Assembly (NCBI GenBank): GCA_017437785.1
Contig: JAFRXH010000072.1
Coordinates: 1 to 64,000, forward strand
Reading direction: 5' to 3'
From: Lachnospiraceae bacterium
GTDB taxonomy: Bacteria; Bacillota; Clostridia; Lachnospirales; Lachnospiraceae
DNA length: 64,000 nucleotides
In this document: positions 36,714-44,961 of the stretch, piece after piece
Layout of the letters: each line of letters starts with the position of its first letter
Position numbering within the stretch: position 1 is the stretch's first letter
The notes under the pieces: generated by a model
The model's input: only the letters and a program-made list of their open reading frames with translations
Told to the model about the DNA's origin: nothing
The model's database searches: none
Made by a program: the position numbers and the translations under genes

Positions 36714-36968
36714 ATGCCGACTATAATGCCTATATCAGAACTTCGAAATTATACCAAAGTTGTTAAGAATGTCAGATATGGAAATCGTGTCTATCTGACT
36801 AAAAATGGTTATGATCAGATCACTCTGATAAACTCAAAAGAATTGGATGAATTGGAAAAGGAGCTTGCATTATACCGTTTTAAACTTGAAATGGAGAAGG
36901 GCGAACGTTCTATTATCGAAGAAGGGACTATCTCATCTGAGGATCTTAAGAAAGAATTGGGGATCTGA
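36714..36968 (+). CDS. Phd/YefM-type antitoxin
   Basis: 84 residues: the N-terminal block PISELRNYTKVVKNVRYGNRVYLTKNGYDQITLI is the DNA-binding fold of the Phd/YefM family, and the C-terminal helices (ELEKELALYRFKLEMEKGERSI) would wrap a RelE/ParE-type toxin. A TATAAT (36672-36677) overlaps a dyad TTAtAATTgTAA (36671-36682) that could be its operator; no -35 is clear. GGAGGG lies 6-8 nt before the ATG. The toxin gene that should follow is only a fragment (36972-37058), so this is an orphan antitoxin. Confidence 0.85.
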   Translation: MPTIMPISELRNYTKVVKNVRYGNRVYLTKNGYDQITLINSKELDELEKELALYRFKLEMEKGERSIIEEGTISSEDLKKELGI

Positions 36969-36971
36969 TGT

Positions 36972-37058
36972 ATGAAAAAGCTTGAGTATTCTGCGCTTGT
37001 AAGAAAGAAGCTGGTAGCTTTAAAAGAAAGGCTTGCTGAAGTCTCAGGAGTCTATTGA
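36972..37058 (+). pseudogene. truncated RelE/ParE-type toxin fragment
   Basis: Starting 3 bp after the antitoxin stop, 28 codons read MKKLEYSALVRKKLVALKERL then AEVSGVY and stop. This is the N-terminal helix region of RelE/ParE-superfamily toxins; about two thirds of the usual ~90-residue protein, including the catalytic strands, is missing. The downstream sequence is unrelated (terminator and leader of the second response regulator), so a deletion or replacement removed the rest. Confidence 0.72.
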
Positions 37059-37116
37059 TTATTGGGGAGAATGATTATTATGTAGCAGCTCCTTGTAGTG
37101 TTGTAATAAATCTGTT

Positions 37117-37147
37117 GCACTGTGGAGAAATCCATAGTGCTTTTTTT
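37117..37147 (+). terminator. Rho-independent terminator after the antitoxin remnant
   Basis: Stem GCACTGTGG (37117-37125) with CCATAGTGC (37132-37140), one G-T pair, loop of 6 nt, then seven T (37141-37147). Confidence 0.85.
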
Positions 37148-37154
37148 ATGCACA

Positions 37155-37198
37155 GGGTCGCCGAAAGGAAAACGTTGCCTGACGGCAACCGGCGACCC
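37155..37198 (+). other. nested GC-rich hairpin, possible leader RNA
   Basis: GGGTCGCCG (37155-37163) pairs perfectly with CGGCGACCC (37190-37198). Inside it, GTTGCC-tgac-GGCAAC (37174-37189) forms a second perfect stem. A weaker CGCAC/GTGCG pair follows near 37198-37216. It lies between the terminator and the second response regulator gene and is more GC-rich than its surroundings. It may be a structured leader of that gene; no known class is recognised. Confidence 0.5.
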
Positions 37199-37250
37199 GC
37201 ACGCGAGCAGGGTGCGACTTCGTCTTCCCTACTCGATTGGGGAAAAATCC

Positions 37251-37279
37251 GAAAAATGGTTCTCGCGGGTGATGCGGGA
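37251..37279 (+). repeat. partial copy (A) of the leader repeat
   Basis: 29 bp identical to the 5' part of the repeats at 37983 and 44860 (core GGTTCTCGCGGGTGATGCGG). It diverges afterwards. It lies 58 bp before the second response regulator start. Confidence 0.85.
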
Positions 37280-37336
37280 AGGTTTGTAAAAGTATTATCA
37301 TCTGTTCAGAGTGCCGGGAAGGAGGTGGAAACAGTC

Positions 37337-37981
37337 GTGGGCGATAAGAAAAGAGTCGTGATAGCAGATGATCAGTATGTCGCAAGGGGCTTCTTTGAGA
37401 TGTATGTAAAGATGTCTGTAGATTTTGAACTGGCAGCCTCCCTTGCAACGGCTGAGCAGGCAGTTGAATACTGTCGTAAAAACCCGGTGGAGCTGGTGAT
37501 CATGGACGTGGTAATGAAGCAGGGGCTGGACGGACTGACCTGTGCTGAGGCGATAAAGAACAATAACCGGAACATAAAGATAATACTTGCTACTTCTACC
37601 GCTGAATACCGCTGGATAGAGAAGGCAAAGAAAGCCGGTATAGAAAGCTTCTGGTTTAAGGAATATGATGAAAGCTCACTCCTGGAAGTGATGGATAAGA
37701 CCATGAAGGGCATATCGGTATATCCCGGTAGGGAGCCGGATCCGGTGTTTGGGGATACAAAGAAATCCGGCTTAAGCTCCCGGGAACTGGAGATACTGCG
37801 TGAGCTGACGGCCAACCGCTCCAATGAAGAGATAGCAGAGAAATATGCTATCCCCGTAAGCACCGTAAAGCAAAATATCGATAACATGCTACTGAAAACA
37901 GGTTTTACGAACAGGCTGGAGCTGGCGGTGAATGCAAAGAACCTGGGGCTGGTGGTCCACGATGATAACATGAAAAAATAA
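37337..37981 (+). CDS. NarL/FixJ-type response regulator (copy 2)
   Basis: 214 residues, closely similar along its whole length to copy 1 at 35951. Receiver: VVIADDQYVARGFFE, Asp in LVIMDVVMKQGLDG, Lys in FWFKEYDE. HTH: SRELEILRELTANRSNEEIAEKYAIPVSTVKQNIDNML. The GTG at 37337 is chosen by alignment with copy 1 and an AAGGAGG at 37319-37325 (spacing 11). The frame is open 94 codons further upstream, but that part covers the terminator and hairpin and is not coding. No second kinase is present, so it may answer to the same split kinase and control the surface protein gene that follows. Confidence 0.88.
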   Translation: MGDKKRVVIADDQYVARGFFEMYVKMSVDFELAASLATAEQAVEYCRKNPVELVIMDVVMKQGLDGLTCAEAIKNNNRNIKIILATSTAEYRWIEKAKKAGIESFWFKEYDESSLLEVMDKTMKGISVYPGREPDPVFGDTKKSGLSSRELEILRELTANRSNEEIAEKYAIPVSTVKQNIDNMLLKTGFTNRLELAVNAKNLGLVVHDDNMKK

Positions 37982-37982
37982 T

Positions 37983-38077
37983 GAAAAATGGTTCTCGCGG
38001 GTGATGCGGGACCGGAGACGCGTGTTCTAAAATATGTGATGATCCGGGGAAACCCGGCAAAGAATAAAAGGAGGAGA
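37983..38077 (+). repeat. leader repeat (copy B) before surface protein 1
   Basis: About 95 bp, nearly identical to 44860-44954. It contains GGTTCTCGCGGGTGATGCGG, a hairpin CCGGG-GAAA-CCCGG with a GNRA loop (38043-38056), and ends in the ribosome binding site AAAGGAGGAG, 7 nt before the ATG at 38085. Only a few positions differ between copies. The location right in front of two paralogous surface-protein genes suggests a shared regulatory leader RNA or promoter cassette. Confidence 0.8.
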
Positions 38078-38084
38078 TGGATTT

Positions 38085-41000
38085 ATGAAGAGAAGATGGT
38101 ACAGGATCCTGAGCGTGCTGCTGACGGTTACTATGGTAGCGGGGCTCTTCCCTGCAGAAGTGTCGGCACAGGAACCGGAAACAGAGATCGTGGAGGAAGT
38201 ATCGGAAAACGATGCCGAAGATCCGTATGAGGATACGGTATCGGAGAATGAGGACACAGTATCAGAAAATGATGCTGAGGAAAATGATGCAGACACAGTA
38301 TCAGAAAATGATGCTGAGGAAAATGATGCAGACACAGTATCAGATAATGATGCCGGGGAGTCGGCTGCGCTTGTGTCCGGATCGGATGATGAGACTCCGG
38401 ATGAGCAGGAGACCGAAGAAGCCGAAGCACCGGATGAATCTGATGACGAAGAAGTAATCGATTACGGAACAGACGAAGAAGCTGAAGAGCCTGTTTTAGA
38501 TGCTGAGACCTACGACGAGACCATAGAAGTTTCCAGTTGGGAGGAGCTCAGTGCGGCGTTTGGGAAATCCGAGGCACATAAAACACTCTATATAAAACTG
38601 ATGAAGGATCTATATATGGATGGAAGCGGTCTGTCCAGGGACGCGTACTACTTCCAAAGCTATGATGTGTTTGGCCATGTTACTTTGGATTTTAACGGCC
38701 ATACATTGTCCGGAAAGTTGGATGCTCCGACGGATAATAAGCTGGTAACATATACTTTTTTACAGTTCTATCTGTCTTTGGGGCCTTATGAGGATAGTTA
38801 TGGATATGCAGAAGCACCTTTCTTGACGTTCGATGATACAGTAGGTGGGGGCGGGGTACGATATGAGGCGAGCACTTATATTGATTATCCCTGTGAAGCA
38901 GTAGATGTTAAGATGCATAATACATATATGGTATATTTTAACGGGCGATTAATACCTCAAACAAGCGCATATAATAATCCTTATAGTACGGTGACCGTGA
39001 ACGGCGGTGAATTCTATATGGTTTCATCTATCACAAAATTCTCAAAGGGATCACGCCGAGATTATTCATATGCTGGAGAAGAATCCGGACCATGGGGCTT
39101 CCCCTTGTTTATGAGGTGTGCTTTTGGTTCTGCAATGCCAAATACCATAATTAATGGGGGAACGTTTACGTCAGTTGGTATTGATCATGTCAAAGATGTG
39201 GATGTTGCTTCAAGAGAATTATCGGGATTAGGTATACACTCTTGGTTTATAGATGGACTATTTATCAACGGTGGTGTATTCCAGTCCAGTGGATATGCAG
39301 CTAAAATGTATTGTGCTGGAAGGGGAAATTTGGAAGATGTAACTGACAGGAACGAGATGCCACAGATAAGCGGTGGAGTCTTTAAGGGGGGTATCTGCTT
39401 TACCAATAAAGATTTCTATTATGCAGATGAAAATATTAACGGTGAGGAGTTTAAAATGAACCGTAATATATCTGCATCTATGCTTTTTGATGAGAATACA
39501 AGGCTGTTTGTGGGTGAAAAAGAGAAGAATGCTTCTGACCTTAAATGGCGTAATCTTGAAACGCAGAAGCTTATAGAAGCATATCCTGCGGATCATGGCA
39601 AGATAAATGATGTGCTGATTAATAATGTATCACAGATCGATAAAGACAGTCTGGCATACAGGACGAATACAAGCTTAAGTATCCAGTGTATAGCCCAGAA
39701 GCTACCCGGCTGGACTGTATACTCAAATGTAGGAGATGTATATCTTAAGAATGAGTATTCTGTATATAAGAGCGGTGAGACTACGCCTGTATGGAGTTCG
39801 GAGGGCCTTGGGTATAAGTATAAAGCATCTTATAAGGCGGATGAAGCAGGGGAGTATACCCTTGTTTTAAAGCATAAGGTTACGATCGGGGATCGAGTTA
39901 TCGCAGAAGACAGCATAGAAAAACAGCTGACCATTGCCGATAAGATTGCTATCAAGAATATAGATGTTAACTTGATGGTGCCTGTAGCCGGAGCTACGCC
40001 TACGAATGCAGTACCTGTTACGGAACATATCACTTCAACGAAAACATCCTGGAATCATGTAGTTGACGGTAAGGAAGTTGGTATGTCTGCATCTGCGAAA
40101 TTTGTTGCGGGAGAAAAATACACCGCATGGGTTTGGCTTAAGGCAGAAGACGGTTATGTTATCCCGGATGATGCAGTTGTTAAGTTTAACGGAACAGCAG
40201 CAGGAGTATTATCATCAAGGTATTCAGAGGCCAAAGGAGTATGGGATGTCAGCTTTGAAGCGCTCGAAAACTATGTTATCGACAGTATTGATGTAAGCCT
40301 GCCTGAACCTGTGGCTGGAGCTAAGCCGGCTGATGCTGTTTCGACAACTGATCATGTTACTGTAACATATACTGATTGGAAGAATGTAATAACAGATCGG
40401 TTCCTGTCTGAAAATGAAACATTTGTAGCGGGACAGGCATACAGAGTAGGTGTTATAGTACTGATTGAAGATGGTTATCAGTTTTCGGTTGATTCACCCA
40501 TTACATTTAATAAATCAACAGAAGGATATTTCTATGCGGCTACCAACGGTTATATAAATTTCTATACGATATATACAGTGCCGGAAGAGAAAACGACAAG
40601 TATTGATACAATCCATGCGGTAGTGATTGCGCCTGTAGCCGGAGCAAATCCCCAGGAGGCGGTTTGCAAGACACCGTATATTACTTTCCTGGAGAACAGC
40701 TGGATATGTTTGGAAAATAACAAACTGATGAAGGATACAGACACATTTGAGGCGGGAAAGACTTATGAGTTGCAGGTTGCAGCAGAACCTGCGTCGGGAT
40801 ACAGCCTGGCGGATGATACTGCATTTATCATCAACAATAGTATAGCCGGTGAAGTGGTCTTTCTGGAAAAGTATTATGGAGCATGGTACGCTGATTTTAC
40901 TGCTGATGGAAAGGTACTTGACAGCATAGCCATAACCACAGCTCCCACTAAGACCACATACGTGGAAGATGAGTTGTTTGATCCTGCAGGTATGGTGGTA

Positions 41001-43157
41001 ACAGCCAAGTACATTGATAATACCACTGCAGAGGTAAGCGGTTATACTTATTCACCTGACTACTCTCTTAAGACTACCGATAAAGAGATAACCGTGAGTT
41101 ATACTGCAGGCGGTATAACAAAGACTGCGACGCAGGCGATAACGGTAAATGAGGCCAAGATCAGAACACTTGAAAGCATCGAGATAACTACCGTGCCTGC
41201 AAAGACTGCTTATGTTGAGGGAGAGACTTTTGACCCTGCAGGCATGGTGGTTACCGCCAAGTATGATGATAATACCACTCAGGAAGTTACAGGCTATACT
41301 TATACGCCTGACGGAGCGCTTACTCTTGCCGATAAGGAGATAACTGTAAGCTATACCGAGGGCAGTGTGACCAAGACTGCCAAGCAGGCTATCACAGTAA
41401 AAGGATCAGGTGTTAAGATGCTTAGCAGCATTGCTGTTACAACAGCACCTGCAAAGACTACATATTCGGCAGGCGAGACCTTTGAGCCTGCAGGCATGGT
41501 AGTAACTGCTACTTACAATGACAAGAGCACAGCAGAGGTGAACATGTACACTTACCAGCCTATGGGAGCGCTCAAGGCATCTGATACCGAAGTGACCATA
41601 AGCTATACAGAAGGCGGAATAACAGTAACTGCTAAACAGCCGATCACCGTTATCGATGTAAACGAGAGCCTGTATGTGAGCTTTACCGAAGGCGACAGCT
41701 TTGTTTATACCGGAGACAAGATAACTCCTGCTGTTGCAGTCATGTACCGCGGCAAGGCGCTGGTTGAAGGCGTGGATTATACCGTTAAGTACAAGAATAA
41801 CGTTAAGACTTCTGTAGGCGCAACCAAACTGCCTACCGTTACCGTAACGGGAAAGACCGTAGCGGCAAGCGGAAGCAGGACCTTTACTATCACAAGAAAG
41901 GATATCGACGATCCCGATGTGACTGCAGCAGGCATCACAGTTGCAAAAGGCAAGACTGCATCACCCGTATTATTCTATGCAGGCAGGAAGCTGGGCAAGA
42001 ACGATATCAACAATCCTGATGCAAAGGTCAAGTTCGAAACAGACGGTACCATCACTATCGAAGGCAAAGGCAACTTTACAGGTAAGCGCACCATTGATGT
42101 AAAGGTAGTTGATGAGAAGAAGATACAGGTGACTGCATTCAATCCCACAGAGCGCATCTATAACGGACTTGAACAGCCCCTGGCTGCAAGCGAGCTTACT
42201 GTAGTGAGCGGATCGACAACACTTGAACTTGGCAAGGATTTCGAGATCAACTATCCTGCTGACATAGCAAACGCAGGAACTGTTAAGATCACGATCGTAG
42301 GTATCGGTGAATACAGCGGAAGCGTAAGCAAGAGCTATAAGATAAGCCCCTGCACTGCAGGCATCAACGTAGATGTGCCGGCAAGTGTTCAGTACAAGGC
42401 CGGCGGAGCAACACCGGAAGTGACTGTAACTAATGGAACAGATAAGCTCATAGCAGGACGCGACTATACACTTAAGTACAGCAATAATAAGACAGCAAAC
42501 GGTAAGAAGCCTGCAAGCGTAAAGGTAACGTTCAAGGGCGGCTATAAAGGTGCTGCAGCTGTTACAAAAGATTTCTCTATAACAGCGTTGGATATAAGCA
42601 CAGCCATGCCTAAGATCTGCGGAGATGAGAAGGCGTACATCAAATCCGGCAAGTACCTCAAGGCTCCTTATGTGGAAGTAAATGGAACCCTGCTCACTGC
42701 TAAGGATATGGATGTGACATATAAGATCGACGGCAAGGATGCAAAGGCCGGCGATAAGATAACTGACGATATGATGTCAGCCGGTAAGATAACCGTAGAA
42801 GTGACCGTTAGCGGTAAGGGTAATTATACCGGCACCATAATCGATAGCTACACTATCAGCAAGGCCGAAAAGAACCAAGACATCTCGAAGGCAGGCGTTA
42901 AGCTTGATAAGAAGAGCTACGCATTTACCGGCGAGAATCTGAAGCCTGTCGTGACCGTGCAGACAGGTAAGGGAGCAAATGCCGTAACTCTTAAGGAAGG
43001 TGTTGATTATAAGGTGGAATACTTTGCAAATATCAACAAGGGTAAAGCAACCATCGTCATAACCGGACTTGGAGATAACGGCACAGGCACCACCAAGTAT
43101 TATGGCAGCAAGAAGATCAGCTTCAAGATCGATAAAGGTACATTAAACTGGCTGTAA
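38085..43157 (+). CDS. large secreted multi-domain surface protein 1
   Basis: 1690 residues. Signal peptide (WYRILSVLLTVTMVAGLFPAEVSA), then an acidic region with tandem VSEND/AEENDAD repeats (about 45-125). A beta-helix-like region follows with recurring NGGxF motifs (VNGGEFYMVSS, INGGTFTSVGI, INGGVFQSSG, ISGGVFKGG; about 140-470). Next are three ~100-residue modules of the type IDVNLMVPVAGATPTNAVPVTEHI, three bacterial Ig-like (Big_3-type) repeats (LDSIAITTAPTKTTYVEDE), and a ~500-residue C-terminal part shared with surface protein 2. No LPXTG or SLH anchor is seen; the end is FKIDKGTLNWL. Probably an adhesin or cell-surface polymer-binding protein. A terminator follows. Confidence 0.88.
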   Translation: MKRRWYRILSVLLTVTMVAGLFPAEVSAQEPETEIVEEVSENDAEDPYEDTVSENEDTVSENDAEENDADTVSENDAEENDADTVSDNDAGESAALVSGSDDETPDEQETEEAEAPDESDDEEVIDYGTDEEAEEPVLDAETYDETIEVSSWEELSAAFGKSEAHKTLYIKLMKDLYMDGSGLSRDAYYFQSYDVFGHVTLDFNGHTLSGKLDAPTDNKLVTYTFLQFYLSLGPYEDSYGYAEAPFLTFDDTVGGGGVRYEASTYIDYPCEAVDVKMHNTYMVYFNGRLIPQTSAYNNPYSTVTVNGGEFYMVSSITKFSKGSRRDYSYAGEESGPWGFPLFMRCAFGSAMPNTIINGGTFTSVGIDHVKDVDVASRELSGLGIHSWFIDGLFINGGVFQSSGYAAKMYCAGRGNLEDVTDRNEMPQISGGVFKGGICFTNKDFYYADENINGEEFKMNRNISASMLFDENTRLFVGEKEKNASDLKWRNLETQKLIEAYPADHGKINDVLINNVSQIDKDSLAYRTNTSLSIQCIAQKLPGWTVYSNVGDVYLKNEYSVYKSGETTPVWSSEGLGYKYKASYKADEAGEYTLVLKHKVTIGDRVIAEDSIEKQLTIADKIAIKNIDVNLMVPVAGATPTNAVPVTEHITSTKTSWNHVVDGKEVGMSASAKFVAGEKYTAWVWLKAEDGYVIPDDAVVKFNGTAAGVLSSRYSEAKGVWDVSFEALENYVIDSIDVSLPEPVAGAKPADAVSTTDHVTVTYTDWKNVITDRFLSENETFVAGQAYRVGVIVLIEDGYQFSVDSPITFNKSTEGYFYAATNGYINFYTIYTVPEEKTTSIDTIHAVVIAPVAGANPQEAVCKTPYITFLENSWICLENNKLMKDTDTFEAGKTYELQVAAEPASGYSLADDTAFIINNSIAGEVVFLEKYYGAWYADFTADGKVLDSIAITTAPTKTTYVEDELFDPAGMVVTAKYIDNTTAEVSGYTYSPDYSLKTTDKEITVSYTAGGITKTATQAITVNEAKIRTLESIEITTVPAKTAYVEGETFDPAGMVVTAKYDDNTTQEVTGYTYTPDGALTLADKEITVSYTEGSVTKTAKQAITVKGSGVKMLSSIAVTTAPAKTTYSAGETFEPAGMVVTATYNDKSTAEVNMYTYQPMGALKASDTEVTISYTEGGITVTAKQPITVIDVNESLYVSFTEGDSFVYTGDKITPAVAVMYRGKALVEGVDYTVKYKNNVKTSVGATKLPTVTVTGKTVAASGSRTFTITRKDIDDPDVTAAGITVAKGKTASPVLFYAGRKLGKNDINNPDAKVKFETDGTITIEGKGNFTGKRTIDVKVVDEKKIQVTAFNPTERIYNGLEQPLAASELTVVSGSTTLELGKDFEINYPADIANAGTVKITIVGIGEYSGSVSKSYKISPCTAGINVDVPASVQYKAGGATPEVTVTNGTDKLIAGRDYTLKYSNNKTANGKKPASVKVTFKGGYKGAAAVTKDFSITALDISTAMPKICGDEKAYIKSGKYLKAPYVEVNGTLLTAKDMDVTYKIDGKDAKAGDKITDDMMSAGKITVEVTVSGKGNYTGTIIDSYTISKAEKNQDISKAGVKLDKKSYAFTGENLKPVVTVQTGKGANAVTLKEGVDYKVEYFANINKGKATIVITGLGDNGTGTTKYYGSKKISFKIDKGTLNWL
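38253..38351 (+). repeat. 39-bp in-frame tandem repeat (VSEND/AEENDAD)
   Basis: Units begin at 38253, 38292 and 38331, spaced exactly 39 bp; the first two are identical and the third is partial. They encode D-T-V-S-E-N-D-A-E-E-N-D-A. Length variation by recombination is expected. Confidence 0.88.
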
Positions 43158-43191
43158 ACATAGCGTATGATCAGTAGAAAGTATTGTTACG

Positions 43192-43224
43192 GATGGCGGA
43201 GCGGAAGCTTCGCCATCATTTTTT
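43192..43224 (+). terminator. Rho-independent terminator after surface protein 1
   Basis: GATGGCG (43192-43198) pairs with CGCCATC (43211-43217); six T follow at 43219-43224. Confidence 0.82.
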
Positions 43225-43257
43225 AATGAACTACTGCCCCCCTGGGTTTATTAGGGT

Positions 43258-43311
43258 GCTAAAATATTAGCAAAAATTGACAAAAACACATAAAATAGCT
43301 AAAATATTAGC
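43258..43311 (+). promoter_or_regulatory. hipBA promoter with two identical operators
   Basis: Two identical 14-bp dyads GCTAAAATATTAGC lie at 43258-43271 and 43298-43311, 40 bp apart. Between and across them is the promoter TTGACA (43277-43282), 17 bp, TAAAAT (43300-43305); the second dyad covers the -10. This fits autorepression by the HTH antitoxin, as in E. coli hipBA. Confidence 0.82.
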
Positions 43312-43326
43312 AGGAGGTGACGCCGA

Positions 43327-43611
43327 ATGGATCTTTTATGGGATACCCCTAATGATATAGCGCTTAGAACAGCCAATAAGATCAAAAGGATCAGAAAAAG
43401 AAAGAAGATAACTCAGGAGGTGCTTGCGGCAAGGAGCAATGTAAGCTATGCTTCATTAAAACGTTTTGAACGTACAGGCGAGATCTCATTTGTTTCGCTT
43501 ATAAAAATATGTATGGAGCTTGGGGTTGAGGATGAAATAAAGGATCTTTTTACACGACCTGTATATAACAGTATAGAAGAGGTGATACGTGATGCCCGGG
43601 AAACATCTTGA
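43327..43611 (+). CDS. hipB: HipB-type XRE antitoxin and repressor
   Basis: 94 residues with a Cro/C1-type helix-turn-helix (IRKRKKITQEVLAARSNVSYASLKRFERTGEISF). The gene overlaps the HipA-type kinase gene by 20 nt, the standard antitoxin-toxin order. It would neutralise HipA by binding it and would repress the operon through the paired dyads just upstream. AGGAGG at 43312-43317 sits 9 nt before the ATG. Confidence 0.88.
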   Translation: MDLLWDTPNDIALRTANKIKRIRKRKKITQEVLAARSNVSYASLKRFERTGEISFVSLIKICMELGVEDEIKDLFTRPVYNSIEEVIRDARETS

Positions 43612-44800
43612 TGTATATTATCATGGAAAACAGGTCGGAACACTTGCAGAGACTCCGGAAAAAATTATAGCTTTCCAATACACGCATGACTGGCTGAAGG
43701 AAGGCTTTTCGATCAGTCCGTTTTCACTTCTGCTAAGGGATAATGTTTTTGTGCCCAAAGACAAAAACAGGGATTTTTTTGATGGCCTTTACGGAGTTTT
43801 TTCGGACAGCCTTCCGGATAACTGGGGACGTCTGCTTCTTAATAAATATCTGTTATCCCATGGTATCAATGCGGCAGATCTGTCTGCCCTGGATAAACTT
43901 GCTTATATAGGCTCATCCGGAATGGGGGCTTTGGAATATCATCCTTCTAAAGAGAAAGACTTTAATATAGATACCAAAGGCCTGAATTATGATGAGATAG
44001 CCGGGGAATGCGATAAGATCCTGTCATCAAAGCCGTCGGATCAGCTGGATCTTTTATATAATCTGGGCGGTTCCAGTGGCGGAACCAGACCTAAGATATT
44101 ATTATCTGAAGCGGGAAAGGAATGGATCATCAAGTTCCCTGCCAGCAAGGATCCGAAGATCTGCGGGATCAGGGAATATGACTATTCCGTATGTGCGAAA
44201 AAGTGCGGTATCAACATGACGGAGACCAGGCTGATCCCATCGGATATCTGTGACGGATATTTCTGCACGGAGCGTTTTGACAGGAAAAACGGATCCGGGA
44301 TAATGACATTAACTTTTGCCGGAGCACTGGAAGCTGATTTTAGAGCACCGTCATGCGACTATGCTACATTTATGAAAATGGTAAATGTATTTACGAAGGA
44401 ATGTGATGAAGATAAAAAACAGATGTACAGGGTTATGTGTTTTAATATCCTGACTCACAACAGGGATGACCATACAAAGAACTTTTCTTTTCTGTACACC
44501 GAAGACAAAGGCTGGAGACTTGCTCCGGCGTATGACTTAACCTACAGCGATACCTATTTTGGCGAGCATACGACTTCCGTAAACGGTAAAGGTAAGGATA
44601 TAGCAAAGGATGATCTTATAAAGGTCGGCATGGATGCCGGCTTGAAAAAAGATTACTGTATCGAATGTCTTGAGGAGATCCAAACCGGAGTCCGGGATTT
44701 GGAGAAATATAGTGTAAAACCTAAGCGTGGCAGGGGTGAGAAAATACCCGTTAGTGTACGTTTATCTGATATGATCGAAAATCTGCCGCTTAAGAGATAA
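43592..44800 (+). CDS. hipA: HipA-type serine/threonine kinase toxin
   Basis: 402 residues. The full HipA layout is present: N-terminal subdomain with FSISPFSLLL and FDGLYGVFSDSLPDNWG, a Gly-rich autophosphorylation loop (GGSSGGTRPKILL), and the catalytic loop HNRDDHTKNFSF near residue 289. The metal-binding DLTYS in APAYDLTYSD completes the active site. HipA phosphorylates glutamyl-tRNA synthetase in E. coli; other HipA branches use other aminoacyl-tRNA synthetases, so the target here is not assigned. The gene looks intact, unlike the other toxin genes in this window. ATG at 43592 is chosen over GTG at 43589. Confidence 0.92.
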   Translation: MPGKHLDVYYHGKQVGTLAETPEKIIAFQYTHDWLKEGFSISPFSLLLRDNVFVPKDKNRDFFDGLYGVFSDSLPDNWGRLLLNKYLLSHGINAADLSALDKLAYIGSSGMGALEYHPSKEKDFNIDTKGLNYDEIAGECDKILSSKPSDQLDLLYNLGGSSGGTRPKILLSEAGKEWIIKFPASKDPKICGIREYDYSVCAKKCGINMTETRLIPSDICDGYFCTERFDRKNGSGIMTLTFAGALEADFRAPSCDYATFMKMVNVFTKECDEDKKQMYRVMCFNILTHNRDDHTKNFSFLYTEDKGWRLAPAYDLTYSDTYFGEHTTSVNGKGKDIAKDDLIKVGMDAGLKKDYCIECLEEIQTGVRDLEKYSVKPKRGRGEKIPVSVRLSDMIENLPLKR

Positions 44801-44816
44801 ATTAATGCGGGAACGA

Positions 44817-44847
44817 AGGGACGACGAAAGTCGCCCCTCTTTTTTTT
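44817..44847 (+). terminator. Rho-independent terminator after hipA
   Basis: AGGG-a-CGAC (44817-44825) pairs with GTCG-c-CCCT (44830-44838) around a GAAA loop; a T-run to 44847 follows. Confidence 0.8.
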
Positions 44848-44859
44848 GAAAAAAGTTCA

Positions 44860-44954
44860 AAAAATGGTTCTCGCGGGTGATGCGGGACCGGAGACATTTA
44901 TTCTAAAATATGTGATGATACGGGGAAACCCGGCAAAGAATAAAAGGAGGAGAT
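44860..44954 (+). repeat. leader repeat (copy C) before surface protein 2
   Basis: About 95 bp nearly identical to copy B (37983-38077). The GNRA-loop hairpin loses its outermost pair (ACGGG instead of CCGGG) but keeps CGGG-GAAA-CCCG. It ends in the same AAAGGAGGAG, 8 nt before the ATG at 44962. Confidence 0.8.
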
Positions 44955-44961
44955 AAGCATT

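Noticed and set aside
37055..37336. N-terminal extension of response regulator copy 2
   Set aside because: The open frame covers a terminator and hairpins, and alignment with copy 1 starts at the GTG at 37337.
37983..38077. Leader repeat as a known c-di-GMP riboswitch (GEMM-I or II)
   Set aside because: The conserved GEMM bases that I can recall (such as the CACGCA...GCAAAG core) are not found in order; class left open.
37987..38080. Short peptide MVLAGDAGPET encoded by both leader repeats
   Set aside because: No ribosome binding site before either ATG, and the frames end differently; structured RNA is the better reading.
38253..38351. 39-bp repeats as a CRISPR array
   Set aside because: Direct tandem units without spacers, in frame within a coding sequence.
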